11,430 nucleotides of DNA from JAQGMJ01 sp036271855 (GCA_036271855.1 DATAZV010000293.1:1-11430); one strand, 5' to 3'; shown: positions 1-7,294, counted from the first letter of the stretch. Translations and numbers: made by a program. The notes: generated by a model not told the origin, from the sequence alone.

Positions 1-10
1 GGAGACAGAC

Positions 11-982
11 ATGCACCGTAGAACCCTGGTCAAGACCCTGGCTGCGCTGGCGGCCACCTTCGTTTTCGGCGGCGCCCACGCGGCTTATCCCGAGCGCCCC
101 ATTACCCTGATCGTCCCCTGGGGCGCCGGCGGCGGCACCGACGGCACCGCCCGCATCATCGGCTCGCTGCTGGAAAAAGACCTGGGGCAGCCGGTCAACG
201 TGATCAACCGCACCGGCGGCAACGGCGTGGTCGGTCACAACGCGATTTCCACCGCCGCGCCCGACGGCTACACCATCGGCATGGTCACCGTCGAACTGGT
301 GATGATGCACTGGGCCGGCCTGACGCAAATGACCTACAAGGACTTCAACCCGGTCGCCCTGGTCAACATCGACCCCTCCGGCATCACGGTGAAGGCCGAA
401 TCCCCCTACAAGAACCTCGGCGACCTCGTCTCCGCCATCAAGGCGGCGCCCGCCGGCAAGATGAAGGCTTCCGGCACCGGCCAGGGCGGCATCTGGCAAC
501 TGGCGCTGGCCGGCATGCTGAAAGACCTGAAGATGAACCCGCAGGCGGTGGGCTGGGTGCCCTCCAACGGCGCCGCCCCGGCGATGACCGACCTGGTCGC
601 CGGCGGCGTCGATGTGGTGCCGGTCTCCCTGCCCGAGGCGCGCGCGCTGATCGATGCCGGCAAGGCCCGCCCGCTGGCGATCATGGCCAAGGAACCTTCG
701 GCGCTCTACCCCCAGGTGCCGACACTGAAATCCCTCACCGGCAGCGACTGGACCATGGGCGCATGGCGCGGCATCGCCACCCCCAAGGGTATTCCGCCGG
801 AGGTGCAGACCAAGCTGGCCGCGGCCCTGAAAAAAATCTACGACTCGAAAGAGTACAAGGACTTCATGGGCCAGCGCGGCTTCGGCTTGCTGTATGCCGA
901 CCCCAAGGGCTTCGGCGACTTCATGGCCAAGTCCGATGCCGACATGGGCGTGATCATGAAAACCCTCGGGCTCGCCAAATAA
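11..982 (+). CDS. tctC: TctC/Bug-family periplasmic solute-binding protein (operonic with TctBA)
   Basis: This is the extracytoplasmic binding protein of a tripartite tricarboxylate transporter: it captures a carboxylate-type solute in the periplasm and hands it to the TctB/TctA permease encoded next. The 323-residue length is normal for the family. It starts with a Sec-type signal peptide (hydrophobic core about residues 9-22, AHA before the likely cut at residue 24). The N-terminal RRTLVK also loosely resembles a Tat motif. The mature domain opens with YPERPITLIV, followed by the binding-loop motif PWGAGGGTDGTAR (36-48) and APDGYTIG near residue 83. It lacks the VPYKG motif seen in the orphan Bug proteins of this window, which fits a separate transporter-linked subgroup. 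GGAG at 1-4 is the ribosome binding site; the promoter lies outside the window. The substrate cannot be predicted. Confidence 0.93.
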   Translation: MHRRTLVKTLAALAATFVFGGAHAAYPERPITLIVPWGAGGGTDGTARIIGSLLEKDLGQPVNVINRTGGNGVVGHNAISTAAPDGYTIGMVTVELVMMHWAGLTQMTYKDFNPVALVNIDPSGITVKAESPYKNLGDLVSAIKAAPAGKMKASGTGQGGIWQLALAGMLKDLKMNPQAVGWVPSNGAAPAMTDLVAGGVDVVPVSLPEARALIDAGKARPLAIMAKEPSALYPQVPTLKSLTGSDWTMGAWRGIATPKGIPPEVQTKLAAALKKIYDSKEYKDFMGQRGFGLLYADPKGFGDFMAKSDADMGVIMKTLGLAK

Positions 983-1006
983 CAGCTTGGCCTGCACGCC
1001 GGTGTA

Positions 1007-1047
1007 GTTCGCCGACGGCGCAGCACAGCTTGGCCGTCGGCGTGAAC
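1007..1047 (+). promoter_or_regulatory. Intercistronic hairpin 1 between tctC and tctB
   Basis: Inverted repeat with perfect 9-bp arms CGCCGACGG (1010-1018) and CCGTCGGCG (1034-1042). Three more base pairs extend it (1007-1009 with 1045-1047) across a two-base bulge, and the loop is about 15 nt. No T tract follows, so it is not a standard intrinsic terminator. Its position just after the binding-protein gene suggests a role in mRNA stability or processing (inference). Confidence 0.6.
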
Positions 1048-1063
1048 GCGCGATTCGCAGCAA

Positions 1064-1090
1064 GGCCCGGCCTCCTTTGAGAGGCCGGCC
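1064..1090 (+). promoter_or_regulatory. Intercistronic hairpin 2 between tctC and tctB
   Basis: A second GC-rich stem. The left arm at 1064-1074 pairs with GAGGCCGGCC at 1081-1090 through ten base pairs with one bulged C, around the six-base loop CTTTGA. It is followed by ATAAAAGAG rather than a T run, so efficient termination is unlikely. It sits 18 nt before the tctB start, so the fold may also influence access to the weak tctB ribosome binding site (inference). Confidence 0.6.
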
Positions 1091-1108
1091 ATAAAAGAGA
1101 GACAAGCC

Positions 1109-1579
1109 ATGAAATTCAACGACGCCATCAGCGGCGCCCTGCTGCTGCTTTCCATCGCCGTGCTGGTGGCGATTCAGTCCTTTCCAAAAATTCCCGGGCA
1201 GAACATCGGCCCCGGCGCCTTTCCCGGCCTGCTGGCGGTGCTGCTGGCCGGCTGCTCCTTCATCCTGATCTTCCGCGGCATCAAGGAGCGCGCCCGCGAG
1301 CCCTGGCTGGTGTTCGGCGCCTGGCTGCGTTCGGGCCCGCACCTGCGCAGCTTCCTGGTCACCATCGGCTGTCTGGTGTTTTATATCGTCGCAGCCGACA
1401 AGCTTGGGTTCATCATCTGCGGCACCGTGGTCTTGTCGGCGATGATGTGGACGCTGAAGACCCGCCCACAGATATTCATCCCGGTCGCGCTCATCGCCAC
1501 CCTGGTGATCCACACGATTTTCTACAAGGGCCTGCGCGTACCACTGCCCTGGGGCGTGCTGATGCCCTTCGCCTGGTGA
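1109..1579 (+). CDS. tctB: TctB-family small membrane subunit of tripartite tricarboxylate transporter
   Basis: Small, poorly conserved inner-membrane subunit of a tripartite tricarboxylate transporter, which pairs with TctA to import the solute delivered by TctC. The 156-residue length fits the family. Hydrophobic segments lie at about residues 8-23, 38-56, 80-114 (probably two helices) and 121-138, giving the usual four to five membrane passes. The GPGAFP segment (34-39) after the first helix and a C-terminal LRVPLPWG (142-149) are typical of TctB proteins. The ribosome binding site is weak (GAGAGAC before the ATG). It lies between tctC, 126 nt upstream across two hairpins, and tctA, which begins 7 nt after its stop codon; the latter spacing indicates tight co-translation with tctA. 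Confidence 0.9.
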   Translation: MKFNDAISGALLLLSIAVLVAIQSFPKIPGQNIGPGAFPGLLAVLLAGCSFILIFRGIKERAREPWLVFGAWLRSGPHLRSFLVTIGCLVFYIVAADKLGFIICGTVVLSAMMWTLKTRPQIFIPVALIATLVIHTIFYKGLRVPLPWGVLMPFAW

Positions 1580-1586
1580 GCGCGCC

Positions 1587-3092
1587 ATGACTCCACATGT
1601 ACTGATGCAGGCCCTGGCACTGGTGTTCGACCCCTATGTGCTGCTGGTGATTTTTTGCTCGGCGATTTTCGGCCTGTTCGTCGGCTGCATTCCCGGCCTC
1701 ACCGCCACCATGGCCACCGCGCTATTGGTGCCGATCACCTTCTTCATGGCGCCGGTGCCGGCGGTCGCGGCCATCGTCACCGCCACCGCGATGGCGATTT
1801 TCTCCGGCGACATCCCGGGCGCCCTTTTGCGGATTCCCGGCACGCCGGCCTCCGCCGCCTATACCGACGAAGCCTACGCCATGACGCTGAAGGGCCAGGC
1901 CGAGGTGGCGCTGGGCGCGGGCCTGGTGTTCTCCGCCATCGGCGGCCTGTTCGGCACGGCGGTGATGATCGCGTTTTCGCCCTCGCTGGCGGAGATCGCG
2001 CTGCAGTTCTCCTCCTTCGAGTATTTCTGGCTGGTGGTGCTGGGCCTGGCGGGCGCGGTGTTCATCGGCAACTCCAGCGTGCTCAAGGCCTCGATCTCGC
2101 TGCTGCTGGGCCTCCTGGTCGCCTGCATCGGCCTGGAAAATCCGGCCGGGCATCCGCGCTTCACCTTCGGCCTGAATGAGCTGATGAGCGGCGTGGAGCT
2201 GATCCCGATGATGGTGGGCATGTTCGCGGTCTCCGAACTGCTGCGCTTCGTCACCAACATGGACCCGCCGATGAAAATCGCTGCCGAGAAAGTCGGCAAT
2301 ATTTTCGCCGGCATGTGGGACCTGCTGGTGAAATACAAGTGGCCGCTGGTGCGCGGTAGCGCACTGGGCACCATCATCGGCATCCAGCCCGGCTCGGGTG
2401 CGGACATGGCCTCGTGGATGAGCTATGCCATGAGCAAGAAATTCTCCAAGGAGCCGGAAAAATTCGGCACCGGGCACGTCGAGGGCATCGTCGAGTCCGG
2501 CGCGGCCAACAACTCCTCGCTGGCCGGCGCGTGGATTCCGGCGATCGTCTTCGGCATCCCCGGCGACTCCATCACGGCGATCGCCATCGGCGTGCTGTAC
2601 CTGAAGAACATGAATCCGGGGCCGACCATTTTCGTCAACAACCCGCAGAACATCTACGCCATCTTCATCGTCTTCGTGCTGGCCAACATCATCATGGTGC
2701 CGCTGGGCTGGCTGACGGTGAAAATCGCCACCAAAATCCTGCGGGTGCCGCGCAACATCCTGATGCCGGTGATCCTGCTGTTTTGCATCGTCGGCGCCTT
2801 CGCCATCAACAATACGGTCTTCGGCGTGGTGCTGATCCTGTTCTTCGGCGTGGTCGCCTTCGTGCTGGAGGAAAACGGCTTCCCGGTGGCGCCGGCGATC
2901 CTGGGCGTGGTGCTGGGCACGATGATGGAGGAAAACTTCATCACCTCGATGATCAAGTCCGACGGCAATCCCTGGGTGTTTTTCACCCGGCCGATCGCCA
3001 TGTGGCTGGCCGTCGGCACCATCATCATCCTGTTCTGGCCGATCGGCACCTGGGCCTGGCAAAAGTATCGCGCCCGCCCCATAAGTACCTGA
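1587..3092 (+). CDS. tctA: TctA-family large permease subunit of tripartite tricarboxylate transporter
   Basis: Main transport channel of the tripartite system, an inner-membrane protein with about twelve hydrophobic helices that couples carboxylate uptake to an ion gradient (known for the family). At 501 residues it is full length. Family signatures are all present: GCIPGL (33-38), the IPGTPAS loop (83-89), its repeat-related counterpart IGIQPGSGADMASW (264-277), SGAANN (304-309) and FGIPGDS (322-328). The two similar Gly/Pro-rich loops reflect the internal duplication known in TctA. GGTGAG, overlapping the tctB stop codon, serves as ribosome binding site. A strong terminator follows 25 nt after the stop. 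This is the only TctA/TctB pair in the window, although four binding proteins are encoded here. Confidence 0.96.
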   Translation: MTPHVLMQALALVFDPYVLLVIFCSAIFGLFVGCIPGLTATMATALLVPITFFMAPVPAVAAIVTATAMAIFSGDIPGALLRIPGTPASAAYTDEAYAMTLKGQAEVALGAGLVFSAIGGLFGTAVMIAFSPSLAEIALQFSSFEYFWLVVLGLAGAVFIGNSSVLKASISLLLGLLVACIGLENPAGHPRFTFGLNELMSGVELIPMMVGMFAVSELLRFVTNMDPPMKIAAEKVGNIFAGMWDLLVKYKWPLVRGSALGTIIGIQPGSGADMASWMSYAMSKKFSKEPEKFGTGHVEGIVESGAANNSSLAGAWIPAIVFGIPGDSITAIAIGVLYLKNMNPGPTIFVNNPQNIYAIFIVFVLANIIMVPLGWLTVKIATKILRVPRNILMPVILLFCIVGAFAINNTVFGVVLILFFGVVAFVLEENGFPVAPAILGVVLGTMMEENFITSMIKSDGNPWVFFTRPIAMWLAVGTIIILFWPIGTWAWQKYRARPIST

Positions 3093-3108
3093 GCCGGAAA
3101 GCCGAAGG

Positions 3109-3114
3109 CATAAT
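3109..3114 (+). promoter_or_regulatory. Possible -10 element upstream of the dehydrogenase
   Basis: CATAAT matches the sigma-70 -10 consensus at five of six bases and lies just upstream of the terminator stem. No convincing -35 hexamer is found 16-18 nt before it. If it is used, transcription would begin near 3121, inside the left arm of the terminator, so the new transcript could not form the whole stem. Speculative. Confidence 0.2.
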
Positions 3115-3117
3115 GGA

Positions 3118-3158
3118 GGGCAGCGCCGGTCCGGCACCGGCCCTGCCCCCTTTTCTTT
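3118..3158 (+). terminator. Intrinsic terminator after tctA
   Basis: Stem of twelve base pairs with one C/C mismatch. The left arm (3118-3130) contains GGGCAG and GCCGGT, the right arm (3136-3148) contains ACCGGC and CTGCCC, and the loop is CCGGC. The T-rich tail TTTTCTTT runs from 3151 to 3158. This is a classic Rho-independent terminator closing the tctCBA operon. It ends only 20 nt before the next start codon. Confidence 0.85.
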
Positions 3159-3178
3159 AGACCCCATCCGCGCGCACC

Positions 3179-4129
3179 ATGTCCAAACCAAACCTGCTAC
3201 TCATCGGCCCGATCTACGGCCCGACCATGGCGCAACTCGACGCCGCCTACACCGTGCATCGCTACTGGGAAGCGGCCGACAAGCCGGCCCTGCTCACGCA
3301 GATCGCCGGCACTTGCGAGGCGGTCGCCACCTCCGGCGGCCACGGCATCAGGGCCGAGGTGATCAAGGCGCTGCCGAAACTGAAGATCATCTCCTCTTTC
3401 GGCGTCGGCTATGACTCGGTCGACACCGCGGCCGCGAAAGCCGCCGGCGCCCACGTCACCAACACTCCCGACGTGCTGACCGATTGCGTCGCCGACACCA
3501 CCTGGGCGCTGATCCTCGCAACAGTGCGCAAGACCGCCGCCTACGACAAGTTCGTGCGCGAGGGCAAATGGCTCAAGGGCAATGCGCCGCTGACCGACAA
3601 GGTGTGGGGCGAGAAGATGGGCATCATCGGCCTGGGGCGCATCGGCAAGGCGATCGCCAAGCGCGGCGAGGGCTTCGGCATGCAGGTGGCCTACCACGGC
3701 CGCAGCAAGCAGGCCGGGGTTTCCTACCCCTACTACGCGACGCCGGCTGAACTGGCGCGCAACGTGAAAATCCTGGTGGTGGTCACCCCCGGCGGCAAGG
3801 AAACCGACAAGTTGGTCAGCGCCGAAGTGATCGAAGCCCTCGGCCCCAAGGGCTACCTGATCAACATTTCGCGCGGCTCCACGGTGGATGAGCCGGCGCT
3901 GGTCAGGGCGCTGACCGAAGGCAAGCTCGGCGGCGCCGGCCTTGACGTGTTCGTCGAAGAGCCCAAGGTGCCTGAAGAGCTGCTCAAGCTCGACAACGTG
4001 GTGCTGCAGCCGCACGTGGGCAGCGGCACCCATCACACCCGCACGGCCATGGGCCAGTTGGTGGTGGACAACCTGGCGGCGTATTTTGCCGGCAAGCCCC
4101 TGCCCACCGAAGTGCCTGAAACGCTTTGA
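3179..4129 (+). CDS. D-2-hydroxyacid dehydrogenase (NAD(P)-dependent)
   Basis: Cytoplasmic enzyme that interconverts a 2-oxo acid and the D-2-hydroxy acid with NAD(P)H. It is most similar in layout to the glyoxylate/hydroxypyruvate reductase and 2-ketogluconate reductase branch. It has the split substrate domain with FGVGYDSVD (74-82) and NTPDVLTDCVAD (95-106), the Rossmann motif GLGRIG (151-156), and the catalytic set Arg232 (in ISRGSTVDE), Glu261 (in VFVEEP) and His279 (in LQPHVG). Arg175 after the second Rossmann strand (YHGRSK) points to NADPH preference (inference). The 316-residue length is normal. The start at 3179 matches the family N-terminus but has no visible Shine-Dalgarno sequence. 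Its stop codon overlaps the TTG start of the following Bug gene, suggesting translational coupling and a shared substrate pathway. The exact substrate is unknown. Confidence 0.92.
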   Translation: MSKPNLLLIGPIYGPTMAQLDAAYTVHRYWEAADKPALLTQIAGTCEAVATSGGHGIRAEVIKALPKLKIISSFGVGYDSVDTAAAKAAGAHVTNTPDVLTDCVADTTWALILATVRKTAAYDKFVREGKWLKGNAPLTDKVWGEKMGIIGLGRIGKAIAKRGEGFGMQVAYHGRSKQAGVSYPYYATPAELARNVKILVVVTPGGKETDKLVSAEVIEALGPKGYLINISRGSTVDEPALVRALTEGKLGGAGLDVFVEEPKVPEELLKLDNVVLQPHVGSGTHHTRTAMGQLVVDNLAAYFAGKPLPTEVPETL

Positions 4130-5094
4130 TCTCCCGCCTGCTGCGCCCAGCGCTGTTCCTGCTGCTCGCCGGCTGCGTTGGGCTGGCCGCCGCTCAGGCC
4201 TGGCCGAACCGGCCGGTGCGCCTGGTGGTCTCCTACCCGGCCGGCGGCGGCGCCGACGTGGTCGGGCGCCTGCTCGGCCCCAAGCTTTCCGAGTATCTGG
4301 GGCAGCAGTTCGTGATCGAAAACCGCGGCGGCGCCTCCGGCATGATCGGCGCCGAAGCGGTGGCCAAATCGGCGCCGGACGGCTACACCGTGCTGCTCGA
4401 CGCCTCCGCCCACGGCGTCAACCCTTCGCTGCAGCCGAAGCTGCCGTACGACACCATGAAAGACCTGGCGGCGGTTTCCCTGCTGGTACGGGTGCCGAAC
4501 GTCGTGGTGGTGACGCCATCGCTGCCGGTGGGTTCGATCGCCGAGCTGATCGCGCTCGCCAAGGCCAAACCGGGCGGGCTTTCCTTCGCTTCCTCCGGCA
4601 CCGGCTCGGCGCAGCACCTGGCGGCCGAACTGTTCCAGGTTCAGGCCAATGTCAGCATGGTGCACGTACCTTATCGCGGCGGCAGCGCGGCGATGGTCGA
4701 TGTGATGTCGGGCCAGATTCCGTTGATGTTCACCAACATGGCGTCCGCCCTGCCGCATGTGAAGGCCGGCAAGCTGAAACCGCTGGCCACCACCGGCTCG
4801 CACCGCCCTTCCGCCCTGCCCAACCTGCCCACCGTGGCCGAAACCGGCCTCACCGGCTACGAGGTCTACGAGTGGAACGGCCTATTCGTCGCCGGCGGCA
4901 CCCCACGCGAGATCATCGAGCGCCTGCAGCGCGAGACCGCCAGGGCATTGGCGCAGGCCGACGTGCGCGAGCACCTGGTCAACCTCGGTGCCGAAGTGGT
5001 GGCCAGCACCCCGGCGGAGCTCGACCGTTATCGCAGCAATGAAATCGCCAAGTGGGCGGTGATCATCAAAAAGGCCGGCATCAAGCCCGAGTAG
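4126..5094 (+). CDS. Orphan Bug-family periplasmic solute-binding protein, TTG start
   Basis: Second Bug/TctC protein, 322 residues, expected to bind a carboxylate or related small molecule in the periplasm. The start is TTG at 4126, sharing TTGA with the dehydrogenase stop. No ATG occurs until about residue 73, inside the mature domain, so this start is needed to include the signal peptide. The export signal runs over residues 5-25 and ends AAAQA before WPNRPVRLVV. It also contains LAGC at 14-17, which would fit a lipobox, so membrane anchoring at Cys17 is an alternative. Family motifs are AGGGADVVGR (39-48), ENRGGASGMIG (65-75) and SAPDGYTVL (82-90), with VPYRGGSAAM further on. No permease lies beside it; it probably either uses the upstream TctAB or acts as a sensor (inference). 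Confidence 0.92.
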   Translation: MISRLLRPALFLLLAGCVGLAAAQAWPNRPVRLVVSYPAGGGADVVGRLLGPKLSEYLGQQFVIENRGGASGMIGAEAVAKSAPDGYTVLLDASAHGVNPSLQPKLPYDTMKDLAAVSLLVRVPNVVVVTPSLPVGSIAELIALAKAKPGGLSFASSGTGSAQHLAAELFQVQANVSMVHVPYRGGSAAMVDVMSGQIPLMFTNMASALPHVKAGKLKPLATTGSHRPSALPNLPTVAETGLTGYEVYEWNGLFVAGGTPREIIERLQRETARALAQADVREHLVNLGAEVVASTPAELDRYRSNEIAKWAVIIKKAGIKPE

Positions 5095-5106
5095 TTGCGT
5101 CTCCGG

Positions 5107-6099
5107 CTACTGTTCCTGCACGATGCCGTTGCGCTTGATGAACGCCGCCCACTGCGTGCGCTCTTTTTTCAAGCTGGCGGAAAACGTTTCCGGCGTATCG
5201 AACACCGGCACCAGTGCCTGCGCCTCCAGCTTCGGACCGATGTCCGCCGCTTTCATCGCATGCAGCGTGGCATCGCTCAGGCGCTTGACGATCGCCGGCG
5301 GCGTCCCCGCCGGCAGCAACACGCTGAAGGAATTGGAAATCTCCACCCCTGAAATGCCCGCCTGCGCCACCGTCGGCACCTGCGGCAGCAGCGGCGAATG
5401 TTCGTTGATCGCCAGCGCCAGCACGCGCCCGGCCTTGATGTACTGCTGCACCGAGGCCAAATCGGTGAACATGAATTTCACCTGCCCGCCCAACAAATCC
5501 TGGTAGGCCGGGCCGACACCCTTGTAAGGCACGTGCAGGAAGCGCGCGCCGGTGACTTCCTCCACCATCTTCACGCCCAGATAAGTGGTGCTGCCAGTGC
5601 CCGCCGAGGCAAACGGCGTGGTGCCGGGCGTGCGCTTGCCCAGCGCCACCAGCTCGCCCAGGGTCTTTACGTCAAGCGAAGGATTGGCGCAGTAAATCAT
5701 CGGGCTGTCGACCCCGCGCGCCACCGGCTGCAGGTCGCGCTCGACGTTGAACGGCAGGTTGCGGTACAGGCCGGGGTTGATCGCCACCGCCGCGCTGGCC
5801 GACACCAGCACGGTGTAGCCGTCGGGCTGCGCCTTGGCCACCGCATCGGTGCCGATGTTGCCGGAGGCACCCGGCCGGTTGTCGATGACGAACTGCTGCT
5901 TCAGCTCTTCCGAGAGGCCCTGGGCCAGCAGGCGGGCGAAAGTGTCGGTGCCCCCGCCGGGCGAAGAAGGCACCACCACTCGCACCGGGCGCGATGGCCA
6001 GGACTCCTGCGCGATTGCCGGCACGGCCAGCAAGCATGCAGCCGGCACCGCAAGGCACACGCAAATCCCCAGGTAACTTCGCCGATCAATCTTCATCAT
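5107..6099 (-). CDS. Orphan Bug-family periplasmic solute-binding protein
   Basis: Third Bug/TctC protein, on the minus strand, 330 residues from the start chosen. ATG at 6099 or the adjacent ATG at 6096 fits best: AAGG lies at suitable distance upstream and the protein then begins MMKIDRRSYLG, a normal signal peptide start; the frame stays open farther to 6129. The signal peptide ends AIA at residue 30. DRRSYL weakly resembles a Tat motif. Bug motifs are PSSPGGGTDTFAR (44-56), DNRPGASGNIG (73-83) and QPDGYTVL (91-98), plus VPYKG in the second half. It is convergent with the preceding Bug gene, with 12 nt between stop codons, and divergent from the CHAD gene across 214 nt. The substrate is unknown and no permease adjoins it. 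Confidence 0.92.
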   Translation of the reverse strand: MMKIDRRSYLGICVCLAVPAACLLAVPAIAQESWPSRPVRVVVPSSPGGGTDTFARLLAQGLSEELKQQFVIDNRPGASGNIGTDAVAKAQPDGYTVLVSASAAVAINPGLYRNLPFNVERDLQPVARGVDSPMIYCANPSLDVKTLGELVALGKRTPGTTPFASAGTGSTTYLGVKMVEEVTGARFLHVPYKGVGPAYQDLLGGQVKFMFTDLASVQQYIKAGRVLALAINEHSPLLPQVPTVAQAGISGVEISNSFSVLLPAGTPPAIVKRLSDATLHAMKAADIGPKLEAQALVPVFDTPETFSASLKKERTQWAAFIKRNGIVQEQ

Positions 6100-6210
6100 G
6101 CCTGCCTTTCGTGCATTTTTCGGCCGCAAGATTAGCAGAAGCGCGACTCGGGACGCCGGTTTAGTTGCCTGCCCGCATGGCAGTGCCGGCTTGGGAGCTT
6201 GGGCAGCACG

Positions 6211-6238
6211 GGGGAATCCCCGGTGGCGTTGCTATAAA
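6211..6238 (+). promoter_or_regulatory. Possible promoter/operator for the CHAD gene
   Basis: TATAAA at 6233-6238 matches five of six bases of a -10 element, but no good -35 hexamer precedes it. An odd palindrome, GGGGA-A-TCCCC (6211-6221), occupies the place where the -35 would lie. This arrangement could mark an activator or repressor site. It lies in the 214-nt divergent gap shared with the minus-strand Bug gene. Weak evidence. Confidence 0.25.
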
Positions 6239-6313
6239 CTGAAAGCGCAATCGGTCGGCAATGAAGCCGCCTCAGGAAGAGCGCCCGCCTCGAACAGCCG
6301 TCGAACTCCCGCC

Positions 6314-7273
6314 ATGGCATCACGTGCAACTCCCTCAAAAGCCGCCCTTCGTCTGCTCGTTCCGGCAGCAGACCTGGCGCCGCGCAAGTCGGCCGCGGTA
6401 CAGCTCGACGCCGCCATGCATCCGGCGCGGGCCTTCGGCGCCATCGCCGCCGCCGGCCTGTTCCAGCTGAGCGCCAACGCGCCCGGCGTGCTGACCAGCA
6501 ACAACCCGGAATTCATCCACCAGATGCGGGTGGCGCTGCGCCGCCTGCGTTCCGCCCTGCACCTGTTCGGCGCCTATCTGCCGCAGGACCTGATACAGGA
6601 GGGCAGCGCCGAACTGCAATGGCTGACGCAGCTCCTGGGCCAGGCGCGCGACCACGATGTGCTGATCACCCAGACCCTGCCGCGCGCACTGCGCACACCC
6701 ACCGCCCGGCGTGCCGGCGCCGCCGAGCGCGCCTTGGGCGCGGCGCTGGCGCCGCGGCGCGCCGCCTGTCTGGCGGCGGTGCGCAAGGCGCTGCGCTCAC
6801 GCCGCTATCGCGCCTTGCTGCATCGGCTGGCCGAAGCGGTGCGCCTGCTGCAACAGCACCAGACCGTCGGCGTCGGCGGCAAGGCCAATCTGCGTGATTT
6901 CGCCTCGCGCAAGCTGCGCCAGAGCGGGAAAAAATTGCGGGTCACGCCGCGCGGCCTGGCTGCCCTCTCCAGCGGCGAGCGTCATCATTTCCGCATCGCC
7001 GCCAAGCGCCTGCGCTACGCGGTGGAGTTTTTTTCGCCCTTGTTCAAGGCCGGCCCGGCGCGGCGTTACGCCCGCCCTCTGGCCGACCTGCAGGACGCGC
7101 TGGGTATGCTCAACGACCACGCAGTCGCGCTGAACCTGCTTTCGGATCTGAGGGTGGCGCCGCATCACTTGCTGGCGGCACAAACTCATCTGCACGAGGA
7201 AGATCGGAAGTGGCTCGCACAGGCCGTGGCGGCACAGAGGCGCTTGTTGCGCGCCCAGCCTTTTTGGGACTGA
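6314..7273 (+). CDS. Stand-alone CHAD-domain protein
   Basis: CHAD domains are helical bundles lined with conserved His, Arg and Lys residues; they bind polyphosphate (known for the family) and are often fused or adjacent to CYTH phosphatase domains. Here a 319-residue protein carries the paired CHAD repeats: FIHQMRVALRRLRSAL (67-82) with LGQARDHDVL (108-117), then HFRIAAKRLRYAVEFF (225-240) with LADLQDALGMLNDHA (256-270). No CYTH domain is present in this protein or its neighbours. No signal peptide is seen, so it should be cytoplasmic. ATG at 6314 is chosen because the open frame upstream looks non-coding and a TATAAA lies at 6233; there is no clear Shine-Dalgarno sequence, and TTG at 6191 is a less likely alternative. 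It has no obvious link to the transport genes around it. Confidence 0.88.
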   Translation: MASRATPSKAALRLLVPAADLAPRKSAAVQLDAAMHPARAFGAIAAAGLFQLSANAPGVLTSNNPEFIHQMRVALRRLRSALHLFGAYLPQDLIQEGSAELQWLTQLLGQARDHDVLITQTLPRALRTPTARRAGAAERALGAALAPRRAACLAAVRKALRSRRYRALLHRLAEAVRLLQQHQTVGVGGKANLRDFASRKLRQSGKKLRVTPRGLAALSSGERHHFRIAAKRLRYAVEFFSPLFKAGPARRYARPLADLQDALGMLNDHAVALNLLSDLRVAPHHLLAAQTHLHEEDRKWLAQAVAAQRRLLRAQPFWD

Positions 7274-7294
7274 GGCCAGGCGCCAGCAGGCAAT

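Noticed and set aside
1722..3191. Long minus-strand open frame antisense to tctA
   Set aside because: The translation is rich in His, Asp, Gln and Arg and shows no family motif; tctA on the plus strand is unmistakable.
6189..6204. Tandem GCTTGGGA/GCTTGGGC in the gap before the CHAD gene
   Set aside because: Only two copies of seven identical bases; too short to separate from chance and not placed at a recognisable promoter element.
6098..6313. Upstream extension of the CHAD frame to 6098
   Set aside because: The extra residues do not look like a domain, the segment overlaps the start of the divergent Bug gene, and a TATAAA lies inside it.
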